In this document: positions 19,883 to 29,330 of the stretch, in pieces | Layout of the letters: every line of letters starts with the position of its first letter | How positions within the stretch are numbered: position 1 is the stretch's first letter | IMG/VR virus record: IMGVR_UViG_3300027985_000843 | Location: 124,001 to 188,000 of that record | Reading direction: 5' to 3' (one strand) | Origin: a virus | DNA: 64,000 bases | Made by a program: the position numbers and the translations under genes | Notes under the pieces: model-generated | The model's input: only the letters and a program-made list of their open reading frames with translations | Told to the model about the DNA's origin: nothing | Database searches by the model: none

Positions 19883-21813
19883 CAGGTGCCCTCTTCCGCG
19901 TTCGGGTCGGAAATGTTGGTCAGAATGTCGTCATTGCGAGAGGGATCGAACTGACGAAGGATGTCCGCGTCTGTGACTGTGCCGTCCACCTGATCTTGAG
20001 GATCCACGCCCGCCACCCCGGCAAGGGAGAACAGGTCACCATCATTGACGGACGGGTCACCTGGGATGGTTGGGATGGCGCCCTGGGTCTGCGAGCTTTG
20101 GGCACCCGAGTATGCGAGCCCGTATTCGCTGTCAGGGCGGTCCAAGAGGTACGCTGACCGCACCTTGAACTCGAAGCTGTACTCTGCCGTGAAGGGGGCG
20201 GTGTCGGTCTCAGTGATGTTGAATGAGTCGAATGAGCCCACATACAGGGTGCTGTCGTAGTAGATGTAGATCGAACCGAGGAGGGTGAGGTTGTTGACCC
20301 CCTCTTCTGCCGTAAGGCTGTCGTCGAGCCACATGGCCGCGTTGCTTTGATACAGCAAGAACAGGGACATGAAGTTCCGCCAAGACTCGGAGAACTTCGC
20401 GGCTTTGCGGGTGAGACCAGGCCCTACCGCGTTGGTGATGTCCATCGCGTAGAAAGCCGCAATGCGTCCAGACGCAGACACGCTATCTTGGTCGTCTCCC
20501 CAGAACTCGATGATGGGACCCTGCCGTCCCCAGTTGCCATCCGAGACGATCTTCGCCCCCTTGACCGAGAACTTCTGTGGATTAACCAGAAGCCGAAGGG
20601 GTGGGGTGTTTTTCATCTGCTCCAGGGCTGCCTGCATGGCCGCAATCTGCTGACGCTGGGCGGCCTGGTACTTCTTGCCGAGGTCCGTTTGATTGAGAGG
20701 CGTCCCGTCAGTCTTGTCCTTTTCCTTCCTCGACGTCTTGGACGCATCACTACCATTAGGAACCCAGTCGCCCCCGCGCCCCTCGCCGACTGTCTCGACG
20801 GGGGCATCCGGCACGTCGTTCCCGAGAGCTGCCTCAGCCTCTGCGATCTTGGCTCGGACGAGCTGAGGGGGCAGGTTGGCGATCATCGTCGTCAGCATGG
20901 CGTGTGTGAGGCGCCCCTCTCCGTTCTTGTCCAGGCTGCTGTTCTGGTCATAAGCCCTTTGCTGAAAGTCCGACCTGGTGTAGACGTCTTTCCGCGTTGT
21001 GCCCGGAGGATACTTGCCGGCGTCGATCTGCGCCTGAACGTACTTCTCTTGGTAGGCAATGCTCGCATAGGCACTCCCGTCGGGATTTCTCAACCCGCCG
21101 AAGTGCTTGCCATACATGGCGTTACGGTCACCCTTCATGCGGACCCGCTTCATGTAGCGTTCCATCCATGCGAGCTGGTCCTCAGGACCGAGGTTGCCGT
21201 ACTCCTCCCACTCCTCCCGTGTCATGCCGGAGCCCCGGCCGCAGGACCACACGAACTGGCTCATCCCCACAGCTATGGGCTGGTTGGCCTCTTTCCTACG
21301 CTTGATCTCCGCAGGATTCACACCGTAGTTTTTCTCAGCCGGGTTGAATCCACTCTCGTTGTAGATGATGGCGGCCCAGTCCACAGGATTCGCGCCAACC
21401 CGGCGGCACATTCCGACGAATTTGATCCAGAAGTCGTCGGACAGTGAAGGGACGTAGCTGCCCCACGGGGCATCTTCGTCATACTTCCCTTCGGAGCTTC
21501 TATCGTCCCGGCTATCGGCCTCACGCTGCCCCGTTATCACAGGCACGTCTTCGTCCCGAGCAATGGTGGCGGAGCGGTCGAGGATGCGCCCTGTCACGTT
21601 CACCGCAGGGGGAATGACGCCCACCGCAAACAGCTTCGACGCTTGAGGGTTCCTTGTGTGTGCTGCCGTGAGCGGGATGAACTCGTTGGACAGGGCATCC
21701 ATGGACCTGTCCAACCGGCTGTAGAAGGTCAGGAGATTGGCGTAGACGGCCGGACCGTAGTAGTCAGCAGTGGCCTCGATGTCCTGGTAGATCTTGGGAT
21801 CGCCAAGTGCCAT
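19882..21813 (-). CDS. Tail lysin: lytic transglycosylase-like domain fused to a hub-associated domain, 643 aa
   Basis: Residues about 125-300 resemble a soluble lytic transglycosylase. The likely catalytic Glu153 lies in IYNESGFNP and is followed by AVGMSQF (181-187), equivalent to the family's ES...GLMQ pattern, with later helices carrying repeated YG and AY motifs. Such domains cleave peptidoglycan during tail penetration. Residues about 400-585 carry a second domain (LLVNPQKFSVKGAK, then GSIYIYYDSTLYVGSFDSFNI) that is also present in the next gene. The TGATG junctions on both sides tie it to the hub genes. The transglycosylase call is by motif; activity is not shown. Confidence 0.82.
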   Translation of the reverse strand: MALGDPKIYQDIEATADYYGPAVYANLLTFYSRLDRSMDALSNEFIPLTAAHTRNPQASKLFAVGVIPPAVNVTGRILDRSATIARDEDVPVITGQREADSRDDRSSEGKYDEDAPWGSYVPSLSDDFWIKFVGMCRRVGANPVDWAAIIYNESGFNPAEKNYGVNPAEIKRRKEANQPIAVGMSQFVWSCGRGSGMTREEWEEYGNLGPEDQLAWMERYMKRVRMKGDRNAMYGKHFGGLRNPDGSAYASIAYQEKYVQAQIDAGKYPPGTTRKDVYTRSDFQQRAYDQNSSLDKNGEGRLTHAMLTTMIANLPPQLVRAKIAEAEAALGNDVPDAPVETVGEGRGGDWVPNGSDASKTSRKEKDKTDGTPLNQTDLGKKYQAAQRQQIAAMQAALEQMKNTPPLRLLVNPQKFSVKGAKIVSDGNWGRQGPIIEFWGDDQDSVSASGRIAAFYAMDITNAVGPGLTRKAAKFSESWRNFMSLFLLYQSNAAMWLDDSLTAEEGVNNLTLLGSIYIYYDSTLYVGSFDSFNITETDTAPFTAEYSFEFKVRSAYLLDRPDSEYGLAYSGAQSSQTQGAIPTIPGDPSVNDGDLFSLAGVAGVDPQDQVDGTVTDADILRQFDPSRNDDILTNISDPNAEEGT

Positions 21814-22646
21814 CAGGTACCTCCCCTCAGAATTGCCGCAACGTCTGCGTCGACCTCATCATTGGCAGCTGACCGGGCAGCGTCGTCCTCCGTAAAGGCC
21901 CCTCGACGGGCTTGAGCGGCCGCCGCTGACGTGACCTCCTGTTGATACTCTTCGTCGGTTCTCACCCGGCTTGGGCCGGGCACAGAGGCATCTCCAGGCA
22001 CGTTCTGGGTTTGGAAGGTCGGGACAGGGGCATAGGCTAGACTGTAGAAGTCGGAGTAGGTGAATGGGACGCTCATGATGGTGTATTCGATCTTGAAGGC
22101 CCAGTTGAGGCGGAACGCGAACGGACTGTCGTCCGTCTCCTCGACCTCGAAGGATCGAAAGTGCCCCAAGTAGGTCCCCCGGTCGTACATGAGCATGATG
22201 TGTCCCTGAAGGACGATGTTCCCGTAGGGGTCGTAAAGGCTGCCGTTGTTCAAGTACAGGTCGTGCAGGTCCCTGTATCGGTCCCATGCGATGGTTCGCT
22301 GTCGGAGCACGGACGATAACCCCGTCCGAATATGCATGAACGTCCCCGTCGACCCGTCCGCCGTGATCTCGATGAGATCCTGCCCCCAGTGTTGCTCGAC
22401 CCACCCACCTCGCGTTTGAAAGCGCTCCACCTTCTGAACGTAGCTCTCGTTCAAGCTCTGCGGATTGACGTGAAGAACCAACGTGTGCGGCAACAGGATG
22501 CGAGTCCGGTTGAAAGGACTCGTCACCTGGAAAGCCATGGCGATGGGCTTGTTCTTCCTGCCCGCCGCAGGGTGCTCATAGACATTGCCCTGTGTTGGGA
22601 CAGGAGCCTCCGCGAAGTCCGGGTTGGGTGAGGGGATGCGAGGCAT
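21813..22646 (-). CDS. Hub-associated baseplate protein, related to the second domain of the tail lysin, 277 aa
   Basis: The core (residues about 55-205) follows the same order of motifs as the C-terminal half of the 643-residue gene next to it: a LHVNPQSLNESY strand, a TRGGWVEQHWG turn, a helix around RYRDLHDLYLNNGSLY, GHIMLMYDRGTYLGHFRSFEV, then ETDDSPFAFRLNWAFKIEY. The match is spread along the whole domain, so the two are paralogues. The protein sits directly after the tape measure and before the hub, where T4 has its hub/tube-initiator genes (gp48/gp54) and Mu-type phages have the LysM-type proteins. A role in joining tube to hub is inferred. Confidence 0.78.
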   Translation of the reverse strand: MPRIPSPNPDFAEAPVPTQGNVYEHPAAGRKNKPIAMAFQVTSPFNRTRILLPHTLVLHVNPQSLNESYVQKVERFQTRGGWVEQHWGQDLIEITADGSTGTFMHIRTGLSSVLRQRTIAWDRYRDLHDLYLNNGSLYDPYGNIVLQGHIMLMYDRGTYLGHFRSFEVEETDDSPFAFRLNWAFKIEYTIMSVPFTYSDFYSLAYAPVPTFQTQNVPGDASVPGPSRVRTDEEYQQEVTSAAAAQARRGAFTEDDAARSAANDEVDADVAAILRGGT

Positions 22647-25600
22647 CAGGAGTTCCTCTCACGCTGTTTGTACTCGTAGATCCCATCCATGACCTGCGCC
22701 CTGATCAGACGCTGGGCGTTGGGGTCCAGGGTGATGTGGACGTTGGTCGTCCCACCGCCCCCGCCGCGACCCCGGGCATAAGCGGGCCGAATCTCCTCGC
22801 CCGGGCCGATGGCCGCATAGCCCTCACCCGGAGGCGGTGGCTGGACGACAGCGAGTCCGTCTCTGACGTGGGTCACGAGCCCGCCATGTTGGTTCGGCTC
22901 ACCGCCCGCACCAACCTCCCCAGTCGACATGTTGCCGTACAGCTCGTCGCCGGTTCCGATCTGCTCACTGAAGGGCCGAGCAAAATCCTCAACCGACAGG
23001 TTGGATTCCCGCATCAGATCCGCCACCTGGCCGCGATCCATTTCAGAGTACATCCAGTATTCGAACAAGGCTGTGCGAGCCGCGTCCAAGACAGCTTCCT
23101 TGACCACCTTCTTGTAGTCCCCCTTGAGGAACTTGGTGCTGTACTTGACGTACAGGGTGCCGTCCTTGGTCGCCTTCTCATCCAAGTGAGCCGAGGACTC
23201 CGCACTCGCCTTGGTGGCCTCTGCGGTGGCCTTGGCCTCCTCGTAGTAGCCAGTCTCTTCGAGAGCCGGCGTCATCGCAGTCATAGTTTTCAGGGCTTCG
23301 GTGCTGTCCTCTATCCACGGCACCTTCTCCATGACCTTCGCCATCTCTTCTTCGGTGATGCCCGCGTGCTTCAGGGCATCTGCCATCATCGCCTTGTCGT
23401 CCACCGCTCCCGCGTGGGTAGACCGATAGCTCATGTACTTGAACAACTTGGAGGACGTATCTCCCTCGCCACCACCCATACCGGCGGCCTTCATGGCCTC
23501 GCCCATGCTCTTCGAGGACATGTTTTCCATCATGGCCTTCTTCATGTCATCGAAAGCTTTCTGACTGCTATCAGCGGCCCTCAGTTGCGACTCAGCCGCC
23601 ACCAGAGCCTTCTCATCGGCGTCAGTCCACTTGCTAGGGTCCGAGGACTTGCGTTCTGCCAAGCTTGTGTACTTGGCCTCGATGTCGTCCCGATTGGAAT
23701 TGGTGGTCGCAAAGGTAGACGCGGCTTTGCCGATAGCAGATGCGAGGGCTGTCTTGGCGAGCCCTCCTTTGACATCGCCTCCCTTGCTAGCCACGCTCAC
23801 CAGCTCGTTCTTGGCGGCGCCTCCCTCTCTTGCAGCCTTGATCTGAGCTATCCGCTTCTTCGTCTCCTCGTCACCAACACCAGGGATGTTCATGATGCCC
23901 TCCCAGATGCCCAACATCGCGTTGTAGATCTGGTTCATGACGAAGTCGACGAGCACCCCGAGCTTGTCGATCAAGCTCTGGGTCATCTTCCCTTGGTCCT
24001 TGGCGAAGTCCTCCATGCTCTTGGCATCATCCTTGAGGGCCTTCTGCTCTTCCTCGCTCATCGAATCGAGGATGTCTTGTGTGGACCCGTTCAAGGCCAA
24101 GTCCTTGTCGCCTTGTGCGAGAAGCGCCTTTCGTTGCTCCTCCACAGCAACCTCCAACTTCATCATGCCGCGAAGTTGCTGAGTGGACATGCCCAGCATC
24201 TCGGACATTTTAGTCATTCCGAGGTTACCTGCACCCTCCATGAGGGAGTTACCCCCGCCGAATCTCGAAAGGGCTGCACGCATCATGTCGACCGTCGAGC
24301 CCATACCGAGGTTTTCCATCGCGAAAGCTTGCCCGTAGACCCCCTTCTTGGAAGCATTCTCGTCGATATTCAATTCGAGAGAGGACTCTCGAAGGGTACC
24401 CAACTGTTCCTTGGCCCTGTCTTGGACCTTGTCCCACAGGGCCTTCGGGTCTGAGGTGATCTGATCCCGGACAGCGTCAGCCTGTTCCCCGATGGCCTTC
24501 CCGATGTCGCGGTAGAGATTCTCTCTCCGAGTCTGCAAGTCCTGTTCGACGATCTTCTTACCCTTGTTGCCCGCAAGAAGGGCGACCTTGAGGCGCTCGT
24601 CCTGGCCCATGTTCTTGAGGCCCTGGGCCGCCTGCTGCATGAACTTCGCAGCGTTGCGAGGGTTCATCACCTTGCCCAGCATCTTGAGCAGCTTGACCGC
24701 AGAACCCATTCGAACGTTGTAGAGGGACAGGTCCTGCGACACGCCACGGATGATAGTGAAGAACCGGTTGGCGGCGATGCCCGACTCGGTGGCTGACCGT
24801 GTCATCTGAGCAAAGGCCAGTCTCGTGTCTTCGAGCCCCATCCCGAGGTCGGTCATCATCTCGCCCTGGAACTTGGTCACCTCCTGGAGAGACACGCCGA
24901 AGGCCCGGGAATAGGCCACGCTCACGTGGGTGAGTTCTGACGCGAACTCCCCTACTTCCTTCTTGGCAACAGCCGCCTCTTGAGTGATGCGCTTGATTGA
25001 CACGCCTTCTTGCGTAAGTGTCGAGATGACGGCCACGTGCTCGTCCGAAGAGATGCCCCACTTGATGTTCTCCCACGAGAAGGCCGCGTCTCGAATGGAT
25101 TTCATCGCATCAGACAAGTCCTCGTAAGCCAGGGCCGTATCACCCGCCGCCCCGGCCATGAACTCAGCGGTGCTCGCGGACTCCAGGATGCTCTTCTGGA
25201 ACTTCTTGGCCTTGGCGTCTGCGTCGATCATGACCTGCACAACAGCCATGAGAGCCGCCGTAACGCCCCCGATGACAGGACCAAGCTTCGAGAGCGTGGA
25301 CACCATGCTGCCCATTTTGCCCATAGCCCCGCCCACAGCCTTCAGGCTCTTGCCAGCGAGGGCTGTGGCCTTACCGGCACCCGGCTTGTTCATCAGGCCG
25401 GTGCCAACCCCTCTGAGCTTGACTCCGCCAGTACCGATGCCGCTGAGGAACATCTTGCCAACGCTCTTGGCGATACCGCCACCACCCTTCAGCATGCCTG
25501 GGATGTCACGCTGGAAGAAGCTGCGCATCGTCTCCTTGAAGTCCTTGGCAGCCTCACCCATCCCCTTTTTGGCTTCGGTCCCCATGGCCTTCATGTCGAA

Positions 25601-25972
25601 GGGAGAGACCTCTGTCTTCTTCCGCTTGAGCTGTTTTGCCAGGGCCTTGATCTGGTTGTCGATGCCCTTCTTGGCCGAATCGTCAGCGCTCTCTCGTTGC
25701 CTCTTCAGATGCTCGATGGCGTTGTCCAGACGCCGGATCTCTTTGATCTCGTTCGAGTAATACCCCGAGACCTTCCCGAGATTATCGATCCAGTCCTCTG
25801 TGGAGTCGGCAGCATCATCTGATACTCGTTGGGCCGTCTTGCCGAGCTTCTCGATGCTCTTGCTGACCTTGCCGATCTGCCTGTCCATCTCACGCTGGAA
25901 CTTGGCAGCCTCCCGCACACCTTTCTTGGTATCGACGTCAATGACGTAGCCTAGGACTTCTTTGTCGGCCAT
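22646..25972 (-). CDS. Tail tape measure protein, 1108 aa
   Basis: A long, almost wholly helical, Lys/Ala/Glu-rich protein. The N-terminus is coiled-coil (VREAAKFQREMDRQIGKVSK onward). A Gly/Ala-rich hydrophobic segment at about 205-235 (GPVIGGVTAALMAVVQVMI) is followed by an Ala-rich helical region and many Met residues. These are hallmarks of tape measure proteins, as is the place between chaperone genes and hub genes. At the usual 1.5 angstrom per residue it would set a tail of roughly 165 nm. It joins the gene upstream by TAATG and the gene downstream by TGATG. No peptidase or lysozyme insert was seen. Confidence 0.92.
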   Translation of the reverse strand: MADKEVLGYVIDVDTKKGVREAAKFQREMDRQIGKVSKSIEKLGKTAQRVSDDAADSTEDWIDNLGKVSGYYSNEIKEIRRLDNAIEHLKRQRESADDSAKKGIDNQIKALAKQLKRKKTEVSPFDMKAMGTEAKKGMGEAAKDFKETMRSFFQRDIPGMLKGGGGIAKSVGKMFLSGIGTGGVKLRGVGTGLMNKPGAGKATALAGKSLKAVGGAMGKMGSMVSTLSKLGPVIGGVTAALMAVVQVMIDADAKAKKFQKSILESASTAEFMAGAAGDTALAYEDLSDAMKSIRDAAFSWENIKWGISSDEHVAVISTLTQEGVSIKRITQEAAVAKKEVGEFASELTHVSVAYSRAFGVSLQEVTKFQGEMMTDLGMGLEDTRLAFAQMTRSATESGIAANRFFTIIRGVSQDLSLYNVRMGSAVKLLKMLGKVMNPRNAAKFMQQAAQGLKNMGQDERLKVALLAGNKGKKIVEQDLQTRRENLYRDIGKAIGEQADAVRDQITSDPKALWDKVQDRAKEQLGTLRESSLELNIDENASKKGVYGQAFAMENLGMGSTVDMMRAALSRFGGGNSLMEGAGNLGMTKMSEMLGMSTQQLRGMMKLEVAVEEQRKALLAQGDKDLALNGSTQDILDSMSEEEQKALKDDAKSMEDFAKDQGKMTQSLIDKLGVLVDFVMNQIYNAMLGIWEGIMNIPGVGDEETKKRIAQIKAAREGGAAKNELVSVASKGGDVKGGLAKTALASAIGKAASTFATTNSNRDDIEAKYTSLAERKSSDPSKWTDADEKALVAAESQLRAADSSQKAFDDMKKAMMENMSSKSMGEAMKAAGMGGGEGDTSSKLFKYMSYRSTHAGAVDDKAMMADALKHAGITEEEMAKVMEKVPWIEDSTEALKTMTAMTPALEETGYYEEAKATAEATKASAESSAHLDEKATKDGTLYVKYSTKFLKGDYKKVVKEAVLDAARTALFEYWMYSEMDRGQVADLMRESNLSVEDFARPFSEQIGTGDELYGNMSTGEVGAGGEPNQHGGLVTHVRDGLAVVQPPPPGEGYAAIGPGEEIRPAYARGRGGGGGTTNVHITLDPNAQRLIRAQVMDGIYEYKQRERNS

Positions 25973-27240
25973 TACCGGTTACCTCGTCTGAAAGGCTTGC
26001 CTGGAGGTCTCTGCGCCACAACCACAGGGGCAACTTCTCGTAGCTGCTGTTCTGTGACCTTGGGGTCGTGCCACTTGTCCATGAATTCGGACAGCTTGGG
26101 GTCGAACGCCTCCGGGAACTTCTGAGCAGCTGACGCCTTACTAGCAACCAGCCTTCGTCGATCCGCGATACGCTGTTGGACTTCCTCTTGTGTGAGGCCC
26201 CGAGTTATCTCTGCCCCACCGACCACAGCATTCGGGCCAAACTGCTCGATATGCTGGTCTCGAAGGGTTTCGAGAGCCTGCATGCGTTCTGCGTAGCGGG
26301 CTCGAACGCGGGCCTCTTGAGCCTCGACCACCTGATCGTGCCAGTCTTTTTCGCCCCTCAGATCGTTCTCCAGCTGTTCAGCCAGCTCTTCCACAGTGCG
26401 AGCTACCTGAGTGGGAGACCCCGCCTTGGCCGTCGAAGAGGTCAACGATTCGTTCAACAGAGCCGCTCGCAAGAGACGGTCTCTTCTTGCCAGCCGATCG
26501 TTGCGCTCCCTCTCTCGCCGTTGCTTATCGCGATTGTTGATCGGTGCAAGGCCCTTGCTACCGGCGAAAGCTCCCGCAACGAACTTGGTATTCTCCCACT
26601 CCCTCTCGATTTGCTCTTGCTGATCCTCGAAGTAGTTGATCGCTCGCCACGTAAGCTGCCCCCAGTTGAGACCGAGTGCCTCCGTACCAGAGAAGCCCGT
26701 CACAGCAGACGACGTCAGGTCGAGCTTCTGGTATTGCGCCCAACGAAGCCTCGACTGAGAGTCCATGGCGTAGACGTCCGTCAACAGAACCGCCCGGCTG
26801 GCTCTTCGGTTGACCTCGCTGAGGTTCCGGATGACCTTCTGCTTGGATCTGTTCTCGAACTGTCGGAAGGTCTCGGCAATGTCGGGGATCCATCGCTCCC
26901 GGTCCGGGAGGATGTTGATGCCATCGACCATCAGAACACCGAAGGCCAGGAAGTAGTTGTAGAAGTTCGAGCGGCCCTGTCGACCGGTCGGATTCACCGT
27001 GAGTAAGAGACGCTCGTATTCGTGATGGTTGAGCGACTTAAAGACGAAGGTGACCCCGTTTATCTCCGCTGCCACGTACAGAAAGCCGTGAAACAGTAGA
27101 GGTTCCACGTCCTTCAGAAGCTCAGGGTTGACCTCAGGCGGCTTCGGAGCCTCGATGTGGATGTCCTCGGCGGTACCTGTATGCTGACGTTCGAGCCGTG
27201 CTTGCTCGCGAGCATACTGCTGTTCCGCTGCCGTCGACAT
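25972..27240 (-). CDS. Probable tail assembly chaperone region protein 2, 422 aa
   Basis: The protein has an N-terminal globular part (residues 30-190) with the strand INGVTFVFKSLNHHEYERLL, resembling the short binding domain seen in tail chaperone families. A long charged helical region of Arg/Glu/Gln repeats follows (DKQRRERERNDRLARRDRLL and later EAQEARVRARYAER). It lies immediately before the tape measure, where tail assembly chaperones are normally encoded. It begins one base after the previous gene's stop (TGACATG), so I see no sign of the frameshift product usual for lambda-type G/GT pairs. Chaperone is a positional and partial pattern call. Confidence 0.6.
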   Translation of the reverse strand: MSTAAEQQYAREQARLERQHTGTAEDIHIEAPKPPEVNPELLKDVEPLLFHGFLYVAAEINGVTFVFKSLNHHEYERLLLTVNPTGRQGRSNFYNYFLAFGVLMVDGINILPDRERWIPDIAETFRQFENRSKQKVIRNLSEVNRRASRAVLLTDVYAMDSQSRLRWAQYQKLDLTSSAVTGFSGTEALGLNWGQLTWRAINYFEDQQEQIEREWENTKFVAGAFAGSKGLAPINNRDKQRRERERNDRLARRDRLLRAALLNESLTSSTAKAGSPTQVARTVEELAEQLENDLRGEKDWHDQVVEAQEARVRARYAERMQALETLRDQHIEQFGPNAVVGGAEITRGLTQEEVQQRIADRRRLVASKASAAQKFPEAFDPKLSEFMDKWHDPKVTEQQLREVAPVVVAQRPPGKPFRRGNR

Positions 27241-27241
27241 G

Positions 27242-28417
27242 TCATCCTTGTGGTGGCTTGAACCGCGTGTTGATTCCTACCCTAGGCGGCGTACCGATAA
27301 TTGTTCGAGCCCCTCTCCCGTCCACACTCTTGATGGGTTCCGAAAGTACGGCGACCTCTCCCCCATGAGGGTCGTACATACCTGTTTCGTCCAGAATGCC
27401 CGGATCCACCTGGGATTCGAGATTCGCGATGGCGGCGGATCGCCCCCGCATGCTCGACGCATTCTCCGCAGCTGCCTTTCGGATGTGCTCAGGGACCTCG
27501 ACCTTTTTGGCTGCTGGCACAGCTTCGTCTTGCACTGGACGCGACACCGTCACGGGTCGACGATTGAGCGGCATCCGTGTTCGCATCAGCTCTTCGGGCG
27601 TTGGGTCCGAAGATGCCCGTTGCACGGGCTCGGGAGCGGGTTCAGGAGCCTTTTGCCTCACTGGCGGCTCAGGGGCCACGGGCAGAGACTCGGTGGCCTG
27701 AGGGGCCACTTGGACGTTCTGGAGGCGAGAGGTCACACGATCGAACTCTTCCTTCGAGGACGACTTGAAGAACCCAACCTCGTTGTAGATGGCGGACACC
27801 ATCTCGGGCGGCAGGTCCTCTTCGGCTTCCTTCAGCTCGGAGAGGATCCGACGAAACTTCTCCTCGGCTGTTTCGTCTGGGATCTTGAAGGTGACCCCCT
27901 CGCGGGCCTTCTCGTCGGCCATGTCCAAGACCTCGGCGAACTTCTTCCACGCGACGGCAACAGCCTCCCTCCCCCATCCGGGTAGAAGGTGTTCCTTGAT
28001 CCACGTGTGCCGTTCGAGGCGAACGGAGCGGGGCTCGCCACTAGGAGGGATCAAGCCCGCCTCGCCACTCCTCTTCCGGACCTCTTCCACGATGGCCTCG
28101 GCGGCCTTCTTGTTTGGAAGTTGGGCCTCAACCACGTAGGCACCGCTTGGGACCTCTTCCTCGATGAACTGAACGTCTCGAAGATCTTGGTCCCCGATCT
28201 CCACGATCGCTCGACAGATGTGACCCTCTTGGAAGCCGTACAGGTAGGCCACCTCGTCGAGATCCTCCGTCTCAGCGTGGATGTCGTTGTAGTCAGACGT
28301 GGTGAGGTTCTGAAGAACGATTGAGCACCCGTCGATGGTGACGGGTATCTCGACGCGCCCTACCTGCTTGGCTCGATTGAGTGCCTCTAGAACCTTCGAT
28401 GCTTGCAACGTTGCCAT
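27242..28417 (-). CDS. Probable tail assembly chaperone region protein 1, 391 aa
   Basis: I place the start at the second ATG (28417, MATLQASKVLEAL) because AAGGAG lies six bases before it; the ATG at 28423 has no spacing from that site. The N-terminal 70 residues (VEIPVTIDGCSIVLQNLTTS DYNDI) resemble the chaperone N-domain of the next gene, with a strand, a short turn and a DY/EY helix. A helical middle and a Pro/Ala-rich disordered tail (residues 235-300) follow. It is the first gene after the tube, matching the tube-chaperone-tape measure order. A regulatory role in tube or tape-measure assembly is inferred. Confidence 0.62.
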   Translation of the reverse strand: MATLQASKVLEALNRAKQVGRVEIPVTIDGCSIVLQNLTTSDYNDIHAETEDLDEVAYLYGFQEGHICRAIVEIGDQDLRDVQFIEEEVPSGAYVVEAQLPNKKAAEAIVEEVRKRSGEAGLIPPSGEPRSVRLERHTWIKEHLLPGWGREAVAVAWKKFAEVLDMADEKAREGVTFKIPDETAEEKFRRILSELKEAEEDLPPEMVSAIYNEVGFFKSSSKEEFDRVTSRLQNVQVAPQATESLPVAPEPPVRQKAPEPAPEPVQRASSDPTPEELMRTRMPLNRRPVTVSRPVQDEAVPAAKKVEVPEHIRKAAAENASSMRGRSAAIANLESQVDPGILDETGMYDPHGGEVAVLSEPIKSVDGRGARTIIGTPPRVGINTRFKPPQG

Positions 28418-28550
28418 CCCCATCTCCTTTTCATCTCACCCAGGGACGGCGACGAAGACGAAAGCGATTAGACCTGATTCATTAGGCACCAATTGCCGCT
28501 GGAGGGTCTTTTTATTTTCATCTTCATCGTCGTCTAGGCGTTGCCGACGC

Positions 28551-29288
28551 TCAGAGAGGCGTCGGGGAACCTGCACCACCAGCGAACCGCAAGGAGTAGC
28601 CCTTGCCGGCCGCAGACCCCGCACTCGGAGCGAGTCCGGTGTCCATCCACTCGCCGTATTCGCTGAGGCCGTCGATGATGTCCGTCACCGTGACAGAACC
28701 ATTCTCCGCCACGATGGCAGAGTCCGCCGCGAACGACGCAGAGTAGCTGTTGAACCAGCAACCCTCGAAGAACGTAAACAGGGCCCGAGCCGTGCCGATC
28801 GGGGCACCGGCACCTGAGCCGTTGACGCCCGTCTGCACTGTGGCTGTGCCCACGCCAAGAGCGCCGTCGATGTCGCCTTCCACATTGGTGCCACCGGAGA
28901 CGATCTCGGAGAAGACCAGCTCCTGCTTGATGTCGAACGGCCACCGGTGGTGCTTGAGGGACCGAACCAGGCCCTCGACACCGCCCTTGTAGCCTACGAC
29001 CTGGAAGAGGTTCACGGCGTACATCAGCGTTTTGTTCAGGGTCAGGGTCATGGGCTCGGTCACGCCAGGGACCAGCTCAGCGATCTGGTCGCCGTAGCCC
29101 ACACCTCGAACGGCTTCCACGGCCCGAGACTCGTCCGAGTTGAATTCCGAGACCACGCCGATCTGCTGGAATTGGCCTACGCTGTACATGTAGCCGTAGA
29201 CCTTGTTTTTCTGGCTGGATGCAGCACGGGTGTTCGGAGCCGTGCCCATTCTGTAGATGTAGTTCGATGCGGAACTGGGGGATGCCAT
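28551..29288 (-). CDS. Major tail tube protein, 245 aa
   Basis: A beta-rich protein of tube size. Its features include an N-terminal arm ending KNKVYGYMYSVGQFQQIGVV, the strand-loop AVEAVRGVGYGDQIAELVPG, then PMTLTLNKTLMYAVNLFQV, and a C-terminal strand around FTFFEGCWFNSYSASFAADS. The pattern of an effect of transitions (G-Y-G-D-Q-I-x-E-L-V-P-G) and TLTLNKTL fits myovirus tubes of the T4 gp19-like class. It follows a strong CAGGAG site and a degenerate copy of the leader motif found before the sheath, as expected for an abundant protein. Its place before chaperones and tape measure supports the call. Confidence 0.85.
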   Translation of the reverse strand: MASPSSASNYIYRMGTAPNTRAASSQKNKVYGYMYSVGQFQQIGVVSEFNSDESRAVEAVRGVGYGDQIAELVPGVTEPMTLTLNKTLMYAVNLFQVVGYKGGVEGLVRSLKHHRWPFDIKQELVFSEIVSGGTNVEGDIDGALGVGTATVQTGVNGSGAGAPIGTARALFTFFEGCWFNSYSASFAADSAIVAENGSVTVTDIIDGLSEYGEWMDTGLAPSAGSAAGKGYSLRFAGGAGSPTPL

Positions 29289-29330
29289 TATCTCGTCTCC
29301 TGTGCGTCTGGGTCTAGTCTCAACGACCTA

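Noticed and set aside
22592-24454. 620-codon plus-strand frame opposite the tape measure
   Set aside because: His/Leu/Arg-heavy composition mirrors the antisense of a Lys/Ala-rich coiled coil; no domain was recognised and all neighbours are on the minus strand.
27238-28423. Programmed frameshift between the two chaperone-position genes
   Set aside because: The upstream gene ends one base before the next ATG, each frame is complete, and no slippery heptamer was found at the junction.
28436-28624. 62-codon minus-strand frame spanning the end of the tube gene and the gap
   Set aside because: Its first half is antisense-like Arg/Ala/Pro within the tube gene. Only the acidic second half in the gap is notable, and that is reported as a possible leader element instead.
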